From positions 930,001 through 994,000 of the forward strand of contig NZ_FTMO01000001.1 of the NCBI RefSeq assembly GCF_900156025.1: 64,000 bases of DNA, written 5' to 3'. Position 1 is the stretch's first letter; each line of letters opens with the position of its first letter. The position numbers and the translations under genes are program-made. Below are positions 6,808 through 18,493 of the stretch, one piece after another. Under the pieces are notes generated by a model. It was not told the DNA's origin and searched no databases. It saw only the letters and a list, made by a program, of their open reading frames with translations. Origin of the DNA: Allobosea sp. TND4EK4. GTDB lineage: Bacteria > Pseudomonadota > Alphaproteobacteria > Rhizobiales > Beijerinckiaceae.

Positions 6808-7752
6808 TCAGGGTTTGCGCAGCTTCTCCGTCTCGGGCTTCTCCTGGCCGAGGGCGACGATGCCGCGGCGGATAGCCCGCGTGCGGGTGAAGTGCTTGTG
6901 CAGCGTCTCGCCGTCGCCATAGCGGATGGCGCGGGTGAGGATGGCGAGATCCTCGTTGAAGCGCCCGAGCATCTCCAGCACCGCCTCCTTGTTGTGGAGG
7001 AAGACGTCGCGCCACATCGTCGGATCGGATGCGGCGATGCGGGTGAAGTCGCGGAAGCCGCCGGCGGAGAACTTGATCACCTCGGACTGCGTCACCGCCT
7101 CGAGATCCTCGGCCGTGCCGACGATATTGTAGGCGATGAGATGCGGCAGGTGGCTGGTCACCGCGAGCACGAGGTCATGATGCTGGGCGCCCATCACCTC
7201 GACGATGGCGCCCATGCCCTCCCAGAGCTGGCGCGTCTTCGCGACGGCCGCCGGGTCGGTGCCGTCCGGCGGGGTCAGGATGCACCAGCGGTTGAGAAAG
7301 AGGCTGGGGAAGCCGGCATCCGGCCCCGAATTCTCGGTGCCGGCCACCGGATGAGCCGGCACGAAGAAGACGCCTTCGGGCAGATGCGGCGTCACGGCAT
7401 CGACGACCGACGCCTTGACGGAGCCGACATCCGAGAGGATGGCGCCGGGCTTCAGATCGGCCGCGATCTCGGCCGCGACCTCGCCGCAGGCGCCGACCGG
7501 CACGCAGAGGATGACGTGGTCGGCGTCGCGTGCCGCCTCGGCGGCCGTCTCGGCGACGATATGGCCAAGGCCGAGCTCGCGGGCGCGCTGCCGCGCGGCC
7601 TCGTCCCGATCGGCCAGCACGATGGCGCCGGCGAGGTTCAGCTCCTTCGCGGCGCGCGCGATCGAGGAGCCGATCAAACCAACCCCGATGATGGCGAGGC
7701 GGGCGAAGACGGGCTCGGCCCGACGCGGCGCGAAACTCTCCGGAGCGGACAT
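6808..7752 (-). CDS. tyrC: Prephenate/arogenate dehydrogenase family protein
   Basis: A 314-residue NAD(P)-dependent dehydrogenase of tyrosine biosynthesis, which oxidatively decarboxylates prephenate or arogenate. The Rossmann motif G-V-G-L-I-G lies at residues 23-28. The family signatures DVGSVKASV, FVPAHPVAGTENSG, TSHLPHLIAY and the substrate-site GGFRDFTRIAASDP follow. The length is that of the stand-alone form with no chorismate mutase or ACT fusion. It lies 10 bases downstream of hisC in the same direction, with a chorismate mutase gene further upstream, so the three encode consecutive or parallel steps from chorismate to tyrosine and phenylalanine. Preference for prephenate or arogenate cannot be read from sequence. 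Confidence 0.92.
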   Translation of the reverse strand: MSAPESFAPRRAEPVFARLAIIGVGLIGSSIARAAKELNLAGAIVLADRDEAARQRARELGLGHIVAETAAEAARDADHVILCVPVGACGEVAAEIAADLKPGAILSDVGSVKASVVDAVTPHLPEGVFFVPAHPVAGTENSGPDAGFPSLFLNRWCILTPPDGTDPAAVAKTRQLWEGMGAIVEVMGAQHHDLVLAVTSHLPHLIAYNIVGTAEDLEAVTQSEVIKFSAGGFRDFTRIAASDPTMWRDVFLHNKEAVLEMLGRFNEDLAILTRAIRYGDGETLHKHFTRTRAIRRGIVALGQEKPETEKLRKP

Positions 7753-7762
7753 CAGCGCCTGC

Positions 7763-8869
7763 TCACCTGGTTCCAGCCATGAAATCCGAGAGCGCGGCGA
7801 CGACCAGCCGGTTCGCCTCCTCCGAGCCGATGGTCATCCGCAGTGCGTCCGGCAGGCCATAGCCGCCGACGGCGCGCAGGATCAGCCCGCGCTGGGTCAG
7901 AAAGGCATCGGCCTCCTTGGCCGTCCGGCCCGGATCGTGCGGGAAGTGGATCAGGATGAAGTTGCCGACCGAGGGCGTGACCTCGAGGCCGAGCTTCTCG
8001 ATCTCGGCCGTGGTCCAGGCCAGCCATGCGTCGTTGTGCTCGATCGCGGCCGCGACATGCGCCTCGTCGGCGATGGCGGCCGCACCGGCCTCGATCGCCG
8101 CGCCGTTGACGTTGAAGGGGCCGCGGATGCGCTCCAGCGCGTCGACGACATGGGCGGGGCCGCAGAGCCAGCCGATCCGGAGATTGGCGAGGCCATAGAT
8201 CTTCGAGAAGGTGCGCGTCATCACGACGTTCTCGCTCTCGGCGACGAGTTCGAGGCCCGACGCGTAGTCGTTGCGACGGACGTACTCGGCATAGGCGGCA
8301 TCGAGCACGAGCAGCACGTGCGGCGGGAGGCCGGCCTGCAGGCGCTTGACCTCGTCGAAGGGCAGGTAGGTCCCGGTCGGGTTGTTGGGATTGGCCAGGA
8401 AGACGATCTTCGTCTTCGGCGTCACCGCCGCGAGGATGCCGTCGACATCGGCAGTGTAGTCCTTCTCCGGCACCACGACCGGCTTGCCGCCGGCCGCCAG
8501 GATCGCGATGCGGTAGACCAGGAAGCCGTACTGGCTGTAGACGCCCTCGTCGCCCTCGCCGAGATAGGCCTTGGTGACCAGCTCCAGCAATTCATCCGAG
8601 CCGTTGCCGCAGATGATGCGGGCCGGATCGAGGCCGTAGCGGCCTGCGATCGCCTGCTTCAGCTTGGTCGAGGAGCCGTCGGGATAGAACTCGAGCTTGC
8701 CTGCCAGGCCAGCGAAGGCCTCGACCGCCTTCGGGCTGGGGCCAAGCGGGGTCTCGTTGGAGGAGAGCTTGTGCAGCTTCACCCCGGCCGGCGCATTCGA
8801 CTTGCCGGGAACATAGGCCTGAATCTCGAGGACACCGGGACGGGGGGTGGGGCGGGAGGCTGCGGACAT
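7763..8869 (-). CDS. hisC: Histidinol-phosphate / aromatic amino acid aminotransferase
   Basis: A 368-residue fold-type I, PLP-dependent aminotransferase of the HisC subfamily. Visible motifs are [12 protein letters not shown] (31-46 region), [16 protein letters not shown], the cofactor-binding NPNNPTGT (160-167), DAAYAEY, and the PLP lysine K223 in [16 protein letters not shown]. It converts imidazole-acetol phosphate to histidinol phosphate. In Hyphomicrobiales the copy beside tyrC probably also, or mainly, transaminates aromatic oxo-acids or prephenate. The start at 8869 (MSAASRP) is chosen because the longer open frame runs through a palindromic repeat and the neighbouring gene. Confidence 0.9.
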   Translation of the reverse strand: MSAASRPTPRPGVLEIQAYVPGKSNAPAGVKLHKLSSNETPLGPSPKAVEAFAGLAGKLEFYPDGSSTKLKQAIAGRYGLDPARIICGNGSDELLELVTKAYLGEGDEGVYSQYGFLVYRIAILAAGGKPVVVPEKDYTADVDGILAAVTPKTKIVFLANPNNPTGTYLPFDEVKRLQAGLPPHVLLVLDAAYAEYVRRNDYASGLELVAESENVVMTRTFSKIYGLANLRIGWLCGPAHVVDALERIRGPFNVNGAAIEAGAAAIADEAHVAAAIEHNDAWLAWTTAEIEKLGLEVTPSVGNFILIHFPHDPGRTAKEADAFLTQRGLILRAVGGYGLPDALRMTIGSEEANRLVVAALSDFMAGTR

Positions 8870-8899
8870 CGTCTTGGCTTTCGGGTTCCATCCCCGCGC

Positions 8900-8993
8900 C
8901 GTCATCCCGGACGGAGCGAAGCGGAGATCCGGGATCCATGCCGGAACGGTCAGGCATGGATCCCGGGTCTCCCTTCGGTCGCCCGGGATGGCG
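8900..8993. repeat. Palindromic intergenic repeat, family A copy 1
   Basis: The stretch begins GTCATCCCGGACGGAGCG and ends with the inverted match CGCCCGGGATGGC; the inner arms are GGGATCCATGCC and GGCATGGATCCC. It can fold into one long hairpin. Close relatives are at 37391-37484 and 38731-38838. It fills the gap between the chorismate mutase and hisC genes. Confidence 0.8.
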
Positions 8994-9006
8994 GCGTCGA
9001 GGTGAT

Positions 9007-9864
9007 TCAGAGCAAGGGCATGAGGACTGACGAACGGACGGATTTGACGGCGAAGCGGGCGGCATGGCTGCCGACCTCGGCAAAATCGCTGAGGCCGGCA
9101 GGGGCGAGAGCGGACCGGATGACGGCTTGATCGACCTCGCCGGACGCGGCCACCAGCAGCGAAAGATGGGACCCGTCCGCCGCGGAGGCCGAGACCTCGG
9201 CGAGATGCTCGGCGAGCCCGTGCCTCAGCGCATCCGACCAGCGCTCGACACGGGCCGCATAAAGCACGATCTCGCGCACCGCCGCGTCGGCAAGCGGCTT
9301 GGCGACGCAATAGACCGGCGTGCCGGCCGGATGGTCCGGCCGCTCGATGAAGGGCAGGCGCGCGATGATCTTGGGCGCGTCCGGGCCGATCAGGTCGCGC
9401 CACCAGATGCCGGCGCTGGCACCCTGGTCCATGCGGAAGATGCCGAGATCGCCGGCCGATTCCGCGACGGCGCGGATAACGGCGCGCGCATCCTCATGCG
9501 GCACGAAGGGCACGGTGAAGCCGAAATGGAACCGGGCGGAATCGCGCATCGCAGGATCGCCGCCGGAGACATCGGCATGAACCGAATAATGCGCCTGCAC
9601 ATAGGTGAAGGTGGCGATGATGATGCGCCAGATGCCCTCGACCGTATCGAGCGGCAGCAGGCCCTTATGGCGCAGCGCCAGCCGCTTCATCATGTCGGCC
9701 TCACGGCCGGGACGGAAGGCGGAGCCCGACGCCTGCGTCTTCTTCACGGAGATCAGCGTCTCGATGATCTGCGAGCGCTCCATCAGCAGCGCATGCATCT
9801 CGCTGTCGATGCGGTCGATGTCGGCGCGCAGATCGGCAAGGGTCGTTGGGGCGGCTTCGGTCAT
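9007..9864 (-). CDS. Chorismate mutase (AroQ class)
   Basis: A 285-residue protein whose first 90 residues are an AroQ-type helical chorismate mutase: [19 protein letters not shown] with R13, R30 and K41 at the positions of the AroQ catalytic residues, then [16 protein letters not shown]. The enzyme rearranges chorismate to prephenate. The remaining 190 residues form a second domain, probably regulatory, that I cannot name with confidence; it has no prephenate dehydratase TRF motif. A separate pheA lies at 55287. The chosen start (9864) begins MTEAAPTT directly before the mutase domain. The gene is followed by a palindromic repeat, then hisC and tyrC on the same strand. Confidence 0.85.
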   Translation of the reverse strand: MTEAAPTTLADLRADIDRIDSEMHALLMERSQIIETLISVKKTQASGSAFRPGREADMMKRLALRHKGLLPLDTVEGIWRIIIATFTYVQAHYSVHADVSGGDPAMRDSARFHFGFTVPFVPHEDARAVIRAVAESAGDLGIFRMDQGASAGIWWRDLIGPDAPKIIARLPFIERPDHPAGTPVYCVAKPLADAAVREIVLYAARVERWSDALRHGLAEHLAEVSASAADGSHLSLLVAASGEVDQAVIRSALAPAGLSDFAEVGSHAARFAVKSVRSSVLMPLL

Positions 9865-10035
9865 GGCAGGCGCGCGTTCCGGAGGGGCCACGCTCCTTAG
9901 CGCCCCGGCCGCGCCTTGGCAAAGCCGGCTCACGCAGTGCCGCGTTGACAGCGGCGCGCCGGCGCGGCATCGCTAGTTCGATTTTCCGAACGCTTGGACC
10001 GGCAAGACAAATACCACCCCGCCGAGACGGACGAG

Positions 10036-11205
10036 ATGAGCGATCTTTCTCCCAGCCTGGCCGACCCGCTGAAAGAGGCCAACGAACCGTCGAGCCTCGT
10101 CGCCCGCTTCGGGCCGGAGGCGCCGCTGCTGATGGATTGCGGCGCCGTGCTCGACCGCTGGCAGATCGCCTACCAGACCTATGGCGAGCTGAATGCGGCC
10201 AGGTCCAATGCAATCCTGGTCTGCCACGCCCTGACCGGGGACCAGTATGTCGCCAGCCGCAACCCGATCACCGGCAAGGGCGGCTGGTGGACGGCGATGA
10301 TCGGGCCGGGCAAGCCGATCGACACCGACCGCTACTTCGTCATCTGCGCCAATGTCATCGGCGGCTGCACCGGCACCACCGGCCCGGCCTCGACCAACCC
10401 CGAGACCGGCAAGCCCTGGGGCCTCTCCTTTCCGGTCGTGACGATCCGGGACATGGTGCGGGCGCAGGGAGCCCTCATCGATCATCTCGGCATCGAGACG
10501 CTGTTCTGCGTCGCCGGCGGCTCGATGGGCGGGATGCAGGTGCTGCAATGGGCGGCAAGCTATCCGGGCCGCGTCTTCTCGGCGCTGCCGCTGGCGACCG
10601 GCGCCAAGCATTCGGCGCAGAACATCGCCTTCCACGAGGTCGGGCGTCAAGCCGTGATGGCCGATCCGGAATGGCGCGGCGGGCGCTACCTCGAAGAGGG
10701 CACGCGGCCGTCCAAGGGGCTTTCGGTGGCGCGGATGGGGGCGCATATCACCTATCTCTCGGAGCAGGCGCTGCACCGGAAGTTCGGCCGCAAGCTGCAG
10801 GACAGGGAGGCACCGACCTTCTCCTTCGATGCGGACTTCCAGGTCGAGAGCTATCTGCGGCATCAGGGGCTCTCCTTCGTCGAGCGCTTCGACGCCAATT
10901 CCTATCTCTACGTCACGCGCGCTATGGATTATTTCGACCTCGCGGCCGACCATGATGGCGTGCTCGCGAAGGCCTTCGCCGGGACGAAGACGCGCTTCTG
11001 CGTCGCCTCCTTCACCTCGGACTGGCTGTTCCCCACCGCCGACTCGCGGGCGATCGTGCACGCGCTGAACGCCGCCGGCGGGTCGGTCTCCTTCGTAGAA
11101 CTGGAAAGCGACAAGGGCCACGACGCCTTCCTGCTGGAAGAGCCGAACCTGTTTGCCACGACGCGCGGCTTCATCGGCGCGGCGGCGCGGGCACGGGGGA
11201 TTTGA
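10036..11205 (+). CDS. metX: Homoserine O-acetyltransferase
   Basis: A 389-residue alpha/beta hydrolase-fold acyltransferase that makes O-acetyl-homoserine (some MetX enzymes use succinyl-CoA) for methionine synthesis in the cytoplasm. Visible motifs are [21 protein letters not shown], the nucleophile elbow GGSMGGMQ with S163, the Asp in FTSDWLFPT and the His in SDKGHDAFL, giving a complete Ser-Asp-His triad. The start at 10036 (MSDLSPSL) fits family alignments better than the upstream in-frame ATG at 9994. No SAM-II riboswitch is visible in the leader. metW follows after a 131-base palindromic repeat. Confidence 0.93.
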   Translation: MSDLSPSLADPLKEANEPSSLVARFGPEAPLLMDCGAVLDRWQIAYQTYGELNAARSNAILVCHALTGDQYVASRNPITGKGGWWTAMIGPGKPIDTDRYFVICANVIGGCTGTTGPASTNPETGKPWGLSFPVVTIRDMVRAQGALIDHLGIETLFCVAGGSMGGMQVLQWAASYPGRVFSALPLATGAKHSAQNIAFHEVGRQAVMADPEWRGGRYLEEGTRPSKGLSVARMGAHITYLSEQALHRKFGRKLQDREAPTFSFDADFQVESYLRHQGLSFVERFDANSYLYVTRAMDYFDLAADHDGVLAKAFAGTKTRFCVASFTSDWLFPTADSRAIVHALNAAGGSVSFVELESDKGHDAFLLEEPNLFATTRGFIGAAARARGI

Positions 11206-11223
11206 GGATGAGCACTTGCCCCA

Positions 11224-11354
11224 GTCATTCCGGGGCGGCCCGCAGGGCCGAACCCGGAACCCACGACCGGGCGCCCCCTGTTGTGCAGGTGTTTGTCAGT
11301 GCGAAGCCCAGTCGTGGGTTTCGGGTTCTTCGCTGCGCGAAGCCCCGGAATGAC
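11224..11354. repeat. Large palindromic repeat between metX and metW (family C)
   Basis: The element opens with GTCATTCCGGGGC and closes with GCCCCGGAATGAC. Further inside, AACCCACGAC pairs with GTCGTGGGTT, so it forms a long interrupted hairpin. Its 3' edge ends only about 15 bases before the metW start and adjoins the AAGG that may serve as its ribosome binding site. Confidence 0.75.
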
Positions 11355-11368
11355 AAGGTTTGTGCATC

Positions 11369-11989
11369 ATGACCCTCCCCGACCATACCAACCGCATCGA
11401 CCTCAGGCTCGTCGCCGAGATGGTGCAGCCCGGCACGCGGGTGCTCGATGTCGGCTGCGGCGACGGGGCCCTGCTGGCACTGCTGTCCGAGACCCGCGGC
11501 GTCGATGCGCGCGGCATCGAGCTGTCGCGCGAGGGCGTGGCCGATTGCGTGGCGCGGGGACTCTCGGTGATCCAGGGCGACGCCGATACCGATCTGGTCG
11601 ACTATCCGGACGACAGCTTCGACTACGTCATCCTGTCCCAGACCATCCAGGCGACGCGCAATCCGCGGTTCGTGCTGGAGCAGATGCTGCGGATCGGCCG
11701 GCGCGCCATCGTCTCCTTCCCGAATTTCGGGCATTGGCGGATGCGCTCGCAGATATTCTTCCGCGGGCACATGCCGGTGACGGACGCCCTGCCCTATGCC
11801 TGGTGGGACACGCCCAACATCCATTTCTGCACGATCCGCGATTTCGTGACGCTGTGCGAGATCGTGGGTGCGCAGAAGGAGCGCGCCGTCGCGCTCGATG
11901 CCGCCGGCGGACGCGTCGGGGTCAAGGCGCCCTGGTGGTTCTGGAACCTGTTCGGCGCGCAGGCGGTGTTCCTGCTGAAGCGGGGGTGA
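11369..11989 (+). CDS. metW: Methionine biosynthesis protein MetW
   Basis: A 206-residue class I SAM-dependent methyltransferase-like protein. The SAM-binding VLDVGCGDG lies near residue 25, followed by RGIELS, QGDADTDLVDYPDDSFDYVILSQ (broken here by numerous acidic residues), VSFPNFGHWRMR and WWDTPNIHFCT, a set diagnostic of MetW. MetW is encoded with MetX in proteobacteria and is needed for, or stimulates, homoserine acylation; no methyl acceptor is established. The start at 11369 (MTLPDHTN) is preferred to an upstream in-frame ATG at 11360 because of spacing from AAGG. Confidence 0.92.
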   Translation: MTLPDHTNRIDLRLVAEMVQPGTRVLDVGCGDGALLALLSETRGVDARGIELSREGVADCVARGLSVIQGDADTDLVDYPDDSFDYVILSQTIQATRNPRFVLEQMLRIGRRAIVSFPNFGHWRMRSQIFFRGHMPVTDALPYAWWDTPNIHFCTIRDFVTLCEIVGAQKERAVALDAAGGRVGVKAPWWFWNLFGAQAVFLLKRG

Positions 11990-12061
11990 TCCTTCTCCCT
12001 CGGGAGTGAAGGTGGCACGGCGAGCCCGTGACGGATGAGGGAGAGCCCTGTCCGAAACAGG

Positions 12062-12085
12062 AAAAGGGCCGCTCGCGCGGCCCTT
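12062..12085. terminator. Bidirectional terminator between metW and clpB
   Basis: AAGGGCCGC-TCGC-GCGGCCCTT gives a perfect 9-bp stem flanked by A and T residues. It lies between the convergent metW and clpB genes. Outer arms GGATGAGGGA / TCCCTCATCC around it suggest that it is part of a further palindromic repeat (about 12030-12095). Confidence 0.65.
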
Positions 12086-12115
12086 CCCTCATCCGTCTGC
12101 TCTGCAGACACCTTA

Positions 12116-14734
<2,619 letters not shown>

Positions 14735-14830
14735 GCGTGTCACTCCGCCCGCAGGCACGCCCCGAAGCGACGTTCAGCCCGCTGCCCTTTCAGTCAGGTA
14801 GGGCGCCCTCGAGGCCACCCTTCGCTCTGA

Positions 14831-14858
14831 AGATAGTGTGGCATTCGCGCAACGAAAG
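14831..14858 (-). promoter_or_regulatory. Possible RpoH-type promoter for clpB
   Basis: On the minus strand, CTTTCG, 16 bases, then CTATCT lie about 100 bases before the clpB start. Alphaproteobacterial RpoH sites are roughly CTTG ... CYTATNT, so this is a partial match, made plausible mainly by clpB being a heat-shock gene. Confidence 0.3.
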
Positions 14859-14906
14859 GGGGTGCGACGCAATTGACCGAAGCTGCCGCGCAGGCCCAGA
14901 TCGCGC

Positions 14907-15221
14907 ATGGCCGGGACCAAGCGACAGCAGGCGATTCGCAAGGCGTTGAGGGCGCTCGCGCCAGGCATTCCGCTGTCCGACGCCGAGGCCGTGCTGACAC
15001 TGGCGGAGCGGCGCCACATGAAGGACCTGCCGCCCTCGACCACGCTCTGGCTCGCGCTCGGCAGCCATGTCCGCCACGTCCACACCGACTACGAGCGGCT
15101 GCTCGGCGAAGGCTACGACCGGGACGCCGCGCGTTTCTTCGTTGCCGCCGAGACCGATGCTGTGCTCGCCGGCTGGGGCTGCCAGCGCTCGGTCAGCGAC
15201 GGCGACGATGCCGAGGATTGA
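14907..15221 (+). CDS. DUF2293 domain protein
   Basis: A 104-residue protein of the DUF2293 family, recognised by the pattern LWLALGSHVRHVHTDYERLL followed by GYDRDAARFFVAAETDAVLAGWGC (positions about 48-92). The first 45 residues hold a short basic helix and an ALRALAPGIPLSDAEAVLTLA helix. The function of the family is unknown; it is cytoplasmic and has no catalytic motif that I can name. It is transcribed away from clpB and lies 82 bases before the MOSC gene. Confidence 0.8.
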   Translation: MAGTKRQQAIRKALRALAPGIPLSDAEAVLTLAERRHMKDLPPSTTLWLALGSHVRHVHTDYERLLGEGYDRDAARFFVAAETDAVLAGWGCQRSVSDGDDAED

Positions 15222-15303
15222 TCGAAACCGACACGGAAATTGAACTGCGGCAGCGGCTTTCCCGCGCTATCAAACGCGTCTTGCCACGAAAGGCGGACCG
15301 CCG

Positions 15304-16083
15304 ATGCGCATCGAGATGCTCTACCGCTATCCCGTGAAGGGCCTCTCGCCCGAGCGGCTGGACACCGCCGAGCTGACGGCAGGCGGCTATTTTCCGGGTG
15401 ACAGGCTCTTCGCCATCGAGAACGGGGCCTCGGGCTTCGACCCGGCGGAGCCGGTCCACCAGCCCAAGATCAAATATCTCATGCTGATGCGGGACGAGGC
15501 CCTCGCCCGGCTGCGCAGCCGCTACGAGGATGCGCGCGACGAACTTGTCATCCGGCAGGACGACCGGGAGGTGCTGCGGGCCGCAACGGCAACTGAAGAG
15601 GGGCGCGCAGCGATCACGCGCTTCTTCCAGGGCTTCATCCCCGATTCGCTGCGCGGCGTGCCGAAGCTGCTGGCCGCGCCGCCGGCCTATCGCTTCACCG
15701 ATTCCCGCTCCGGCTTCGTCTCGATCATCAACCTCGCGAGCGTCGCCGATCTGGAGCAGCGCATCGGGATGGCGGTCGATCCGCGGCGTTTCCGCGGCAA
15801 CCTGCTCGTCGGCGGCCTCGATGCCTGGGCCGAGAACGATCTGGTCGGGCAGGACCTCGCCGGGCCGGAAGGCTTGCGGCTGCACGTGATCAAGCGGATC
15901 GAGCGCTGCGCGGCGACGAATGTCGACCCCGAGACCGGCGCACGCGACCGGCAAATCCCCAAAGCGCTGATGAAGACTTACGGCCATGTCGATTGCGGCA
16001 TCTATTGCAGCGTCATCACCGGCGGCAGACTCGTTCCCGGGAGCCTGCTGACTCCGGTCCCAGCCGAAGCGGCGAGCACCTAG
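15304..16083 (+). CDS. MOSC domain protein
   Basis: A 259-residue protein with the MOSC N-terminal beta-barrel (LYRYPVKGLSPE at the start, then GDRLFAIEN) and a C-terminal MOSC domain. The MOSC part has RRFRGNLLV, WAENDLVGQ and the cysteine-bearing RIERCAATNVDPETG. MOSC domains bind the molybdenum cofactor or transfer sulfur; stand-alone proteins of this type are often N-hydroxylated base reductases or related enzymes, but the substrate is unknown here. It ends just before a strong hairpin terminator at 16091. Confidence 0.88.
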   Translation: MRIEMLYRYPVKGLSPERLDTAELTAGGYFPGDRLFAIENGASGFDPAEPVHQPKIKYLMLMRDEALARLRSRYEDARDELVIRQDDREVLRAATATEEGRAAITRFFQGFIPDSLRGVPKLLAAPPAYRFTDSRSGFVSIINLASVADLEQRIGMAVDPRRFRGNLLVGGLDAWAENDLVGQDLAGPEGLRLHVIKRIERCAATNVDPETGARDRQIPKALMKTYGHVDCGIYCSVITGGRLVPGSLLTPVPAEAAST

Positions 16084-16090
16084 CCCAGCA

Positions 16091-16114
16091 AAAAGGGCCC
16101 TTTCGGGCCCTTTT
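16091..16114. terminator. Bidirectional rho-independent terminator
   Basis: AAAAGGGCCC-TTTC-GGGCCCTTTT forms a perfect 10-bp stem with A/T tracts on both sides. It separates the convergent MOSC and DUF4167 genes and could end transcription from either. Confidence 0.9.
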
Positions 16115-16142
16115 CAAAGTCGCTCATGCCGGGAGCATCAGC

Positions 16143-17216
16143 TCACTCGGTCGGCCCGTCCGTGTCCGACCCCAGCGCATCCATGACCTCGCGCGGCGAG
16201 CGGCGGCGGCGGGTGCGCTTGGGCGCCTCGGCCGAAGCCTCATCGGCGGCCTGGGCCGGGGCGGAAACCGGGGGCTCCGCCGCGACGGGCTCGGCCGGCA
16301 CGGTGCGCACCGGGTTGGTCAGGAAGGACGGCAGCGCGGACGCGACGTCGTCGGACTCGGGCTCCGGCTGGCGCTCGCGGCGCGGGCGACGCTCCGGGCG
16401 CGGGCCGCGCTCGGGACGCTCGAAGCTGCGCTCGCCAATCGCCTGGGGCTGGTTCTGCGGCGCGGTCTCGGCGTTGAAGCCGGCCTCGTCACTACCGCCG
16501 ACCGGGATATCCGAACGCGGCGCGTCCGGGCGGGGTGCATAGCCGCCCTGCCCCTGCTCCCCATTGCGGTCGAAGCGGCGCTCGCCCCGGTCCTGCTGCG
16601 GGTTGCGGTCCTGCTGGGGGTTGCGGTCGAAGCGACGATCGTTGTTGAAGCGCTCGCGGCGGTTCGGGCGGTCGAAACGCTGCCCGCCCTGCTGCTGGCC
16701 GTCGAAACCCTCGCCGCCTTCGCCGCGCTGGCCGTTCTCACTGCGCTGGCCGCCCTCGACCCGCTGCCCGCCATGGCCGTTGTAGCCATTGCCGTTCACA
16801 TGGCCGTTCTGACCGCGGAAATCAGGCTGCGGTCCGGCTCCCGAGGCGAAACCGCCCTGGCCGTCGTCCTCGCCGTCCTCATCGACCTCGTCCTCGACAT
16901 CGACGAAGGCGCGATTCGGCGGGAAGGTGTGGCCGAACTGCTGGGTCATCTGTTCCTGAGCCGCCAGCAGGATACGGTAATAGTGCTCGGCATGCTGGAA
17001 GTAGCTCTCCGAAGCGACCGTGTCGCCCGAAGACTGCGCGTCACGGGCCAGCTGCAAGTATTTCTCGGCGACATTCTGCGCCGTACCCCGAACCTTCACA
17101 TCCGGTCCGTTGGACTCGTAGCTGCGCTGCAACGGGTTTGGAGATTTGCGATTGCCGTTGTTGTTGTTGCCGTTGTTGTTACGGCCGCGCATACGCCGGT
17201 TCTGACCTGGTCTCAT
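16143..17216 (-). CDS. DUF4167 protein, disordered Gly/Asn/Arg-rich
   Basis: A 357-residue protein. Residues 1-95 are the conserved DUF4167 domain (MRPGQNRRMRGRNN at the start, then KSPNPLQRSYESNGPDVKVR and AEHYYRILLAAQEQM). The rest is a long low-complexity, probably disordered region with repeated RFDRN, QQDRNPQQDR and GGQR segments, ending in an arginine-rich KRTRRRRSPREVMD motif. The composition suggests RNA or nucleic-acid binding, which is an inference; the family has no known activity. In Hyphomicrobiales it characteristically follows prmC, as here. The short nucleotide repeat around 16597-16633 encodes the NPQQDR duplication. Confidence 0.9.
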   Translation of the reverse strand: MRPGQNRRMRGRNNNGNNNNGNRKSPNPLQRSYESNGPDVKVRGTAQNVAEKYLQLARDAQSSGDTVASESYFQHAEHYYRILLAAQEQMTQQFGHTFPPNRAFVDVEDEVDEDGEDDGQGGFASGAGPQPDFRGQNGHVNGNGYNGHGGQRVEGGQRSENGQRGEGGEGFDGQQQGGQRFDRPNRRERFNNDRRFDRNPQQDRNPQQDRGERRFDRNGEQGQGGYAPRPDAPRSDIPVGGSDEAGFNAETAPQNQPQAIGERSFERPERGPRPERRPRRERQPEPESDDVASALPSFLTNPVRTVPAEPVAAEPPVSAPAQAADEASAEAPKRTRRRRSPREVMDALGSDTDGPTE

Positions 17217-17597
17217 TCGCGTCTGTCTCGCGCTTCTTAAATCAAAGCAACCGGGGCGTCGTCATGCGCGTTTCGACATGCGGCGGGTTGCGACGCCGTG
17301 TCGGGCTGAGTGAACCTGAAGGGACCTTGCGCCGTTCGTGGTCTTCACGCGCTCTTATTCCAAAGGGGTTTCCAAACCCCAACAGCCGCGGGGCGCCGCC
17401 TGCGCCCTTTCTCGATCCGGCGCATCGGATATGTCGTCACGGACAATTGCCCGAAAACGACCTGGCTTGAGCTAACCTACCGATCAATGGGGCTGCCCAA
17501 GGCTCCGGCTCCGATGCCGCCAGCTTCGGCTGACTTGGTGCATAGCCGCTTTCGGGCGCTTCTCCAAGCGAAATCGACCGAAAACCTGTGCGTATCT
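17217..17597. other. 381-bp intergenic region between prmC and the DUF4167 gene
   Basis: No gene is recognised here. The region must hold the promoter of the DUF4167 gene. It contains a short perfect inverted repeat, GGGGTTT-CC-AAACCCC, near 17367-17382, without a following T-run, so it is not a standard terminator. Confidence 0.5.
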
Positions 17598-18455
17598 TCA
17601 GGCAGGGGCGAAGATCAGCGCGCGCTCGTGCCCTCCGAGATCGTTCCGGCTGCCCTTGAATTCAAGCCCTCCGGCACACATCAGCGCGACGACATCGTCC
17701 TTTTGGCCCGCGCCGATCTCGAAGACGACGAAGCCTTCCGGCTTCAGCAGCGCCGGGAGCGTTCGAGCGAAATGGCGATAGGGGGCGAGCCCATCCTCGC
17801 CACCATCGAGCGCGAGACGCGGATCGTGATTCTTGACCTCGGGCGCCAGCGTGTCGATCTCGGCGGAGGGGATATAGGGCGGATTGGACACGATCACGTC
17901 AAAAGCACCCGCCAGCCCCTTGCTCCAGTCTCCCTGCTGGAAACGGGCACGATCAGCCGCGCCGTTGCGGGCGGCATTTCCCGCGGCGGTCAAGCAGGCC
18001 TCATCCGACACGTCGATGCCCAGGCCCCTGGCGCGCGGCAGCTCGCTGAGCAGCGCGATCAGCAGGCAGCCCGTTCCGGTGCCGAGATCCAGGATCGAGA
18101 GCGCCTCGCTGCGGCGCGCGCCGATCTGCCGAAGCGCGGCCTCGACGATCGTCTCGCTGTCAGGGCGCGGCTCCAGCGTCGCCGGCGACAGTTGGAAGGT
18201 CAGGCCCCAGAATTCACGCTCGCCGATGATACGCCATGTCGGCTCGCCGGCGAGGCGCCTTTGGGCGTAGCGAGAGAGAAGCATGCCCTGCTCCGGCGCG
18301 AGGCGGGCGTCAGGATCGAGACCGCGCGTGGCGAGAACGGTCTCCAGCATGATCCGCGCATCGAGCCCGGCGTTTTCAAGGCCCGCGGCAGCGAAGGCCG
18401 AAACGAGAAGGCGCCGCGCTTGCCTCACGGTGAGCGCGGCGCCGGATTCGAACAT
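17598..18455 (-). CDS. prmC: Peptide chain release factor N5-glutamine methyltransferase
   Basis: A 285-residue SAM-dependent methyltransferase that modifies the glutamine of the GGQ motif in release factors. The N-terminal helical domain (1-85) is followed by the SAM-binding DLGTGTG at 123-129 and the catalytic NPPY at 191-194, then GEDGLAPYRHFAR, which is typical of PrmC. The start at 18455 (MFESGAAL) is chosen because the longer frame runs through the small secreted-protein gene. Its substrate gene prfA lies just upstream on the same strand, separated by that small gene. Confidence 0.92.
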   Translation of the reverse strand: MFESGAALTVRQARRLLVSAFAAAGLENAGLDARIMLETVLATRGLDPDARLAPEQGMLLSRYAQRRLAGEPTWRIIGEREFWGLTFQLSPATLEPRPDSETIVEAALRQIGARRSEALSILDLGTGTGCLLIALLSELPRARGLGIDVSDEACLTAAGNAARNGAADRARFQQGDWSKGLAGAFDVIVSNPPYIPSAEIDTLAPEVKNHDPRLALDGGEDGLAPYRHFARTLPALLKPEGFVVFEIGAGQKDDVVALMCAGGLEFKGSRNDLGGHERALIFAPA

Positions 18456-18493
18456 CGCGGGTGCCGAGGCGTCGAGCCTCGGCGAGCCGGCAA

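Noticed and set aside
5232-6920. Extended integrase start upstream to 6920
   Set aside because: The extension translates through the tRNA-Thr gene and its terminator; the ATG at 6470 gives the normal family N-terminus.
9865-10035. SAM-II riboswitch before metX
   Set aside because: These elements often precede metX in alphaproteobacteria, but the conserved pseudoknot segments are not seen in this leader.
16597-16633. Short tandem repeat that could suggest a CRISPR-like or minisatellite array
   Set aside because: It is only two units inside the DUF4167 coding frame and encodes repeated NPQQDR; no array with spacers exists anywhere in the window.
17367-17382. Perfect hairpin GGGGTTT-CC-AAACCCC
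   Set aside because: A two-base loop and lack of a following T-run make it a poor terminator; no gene end is close.
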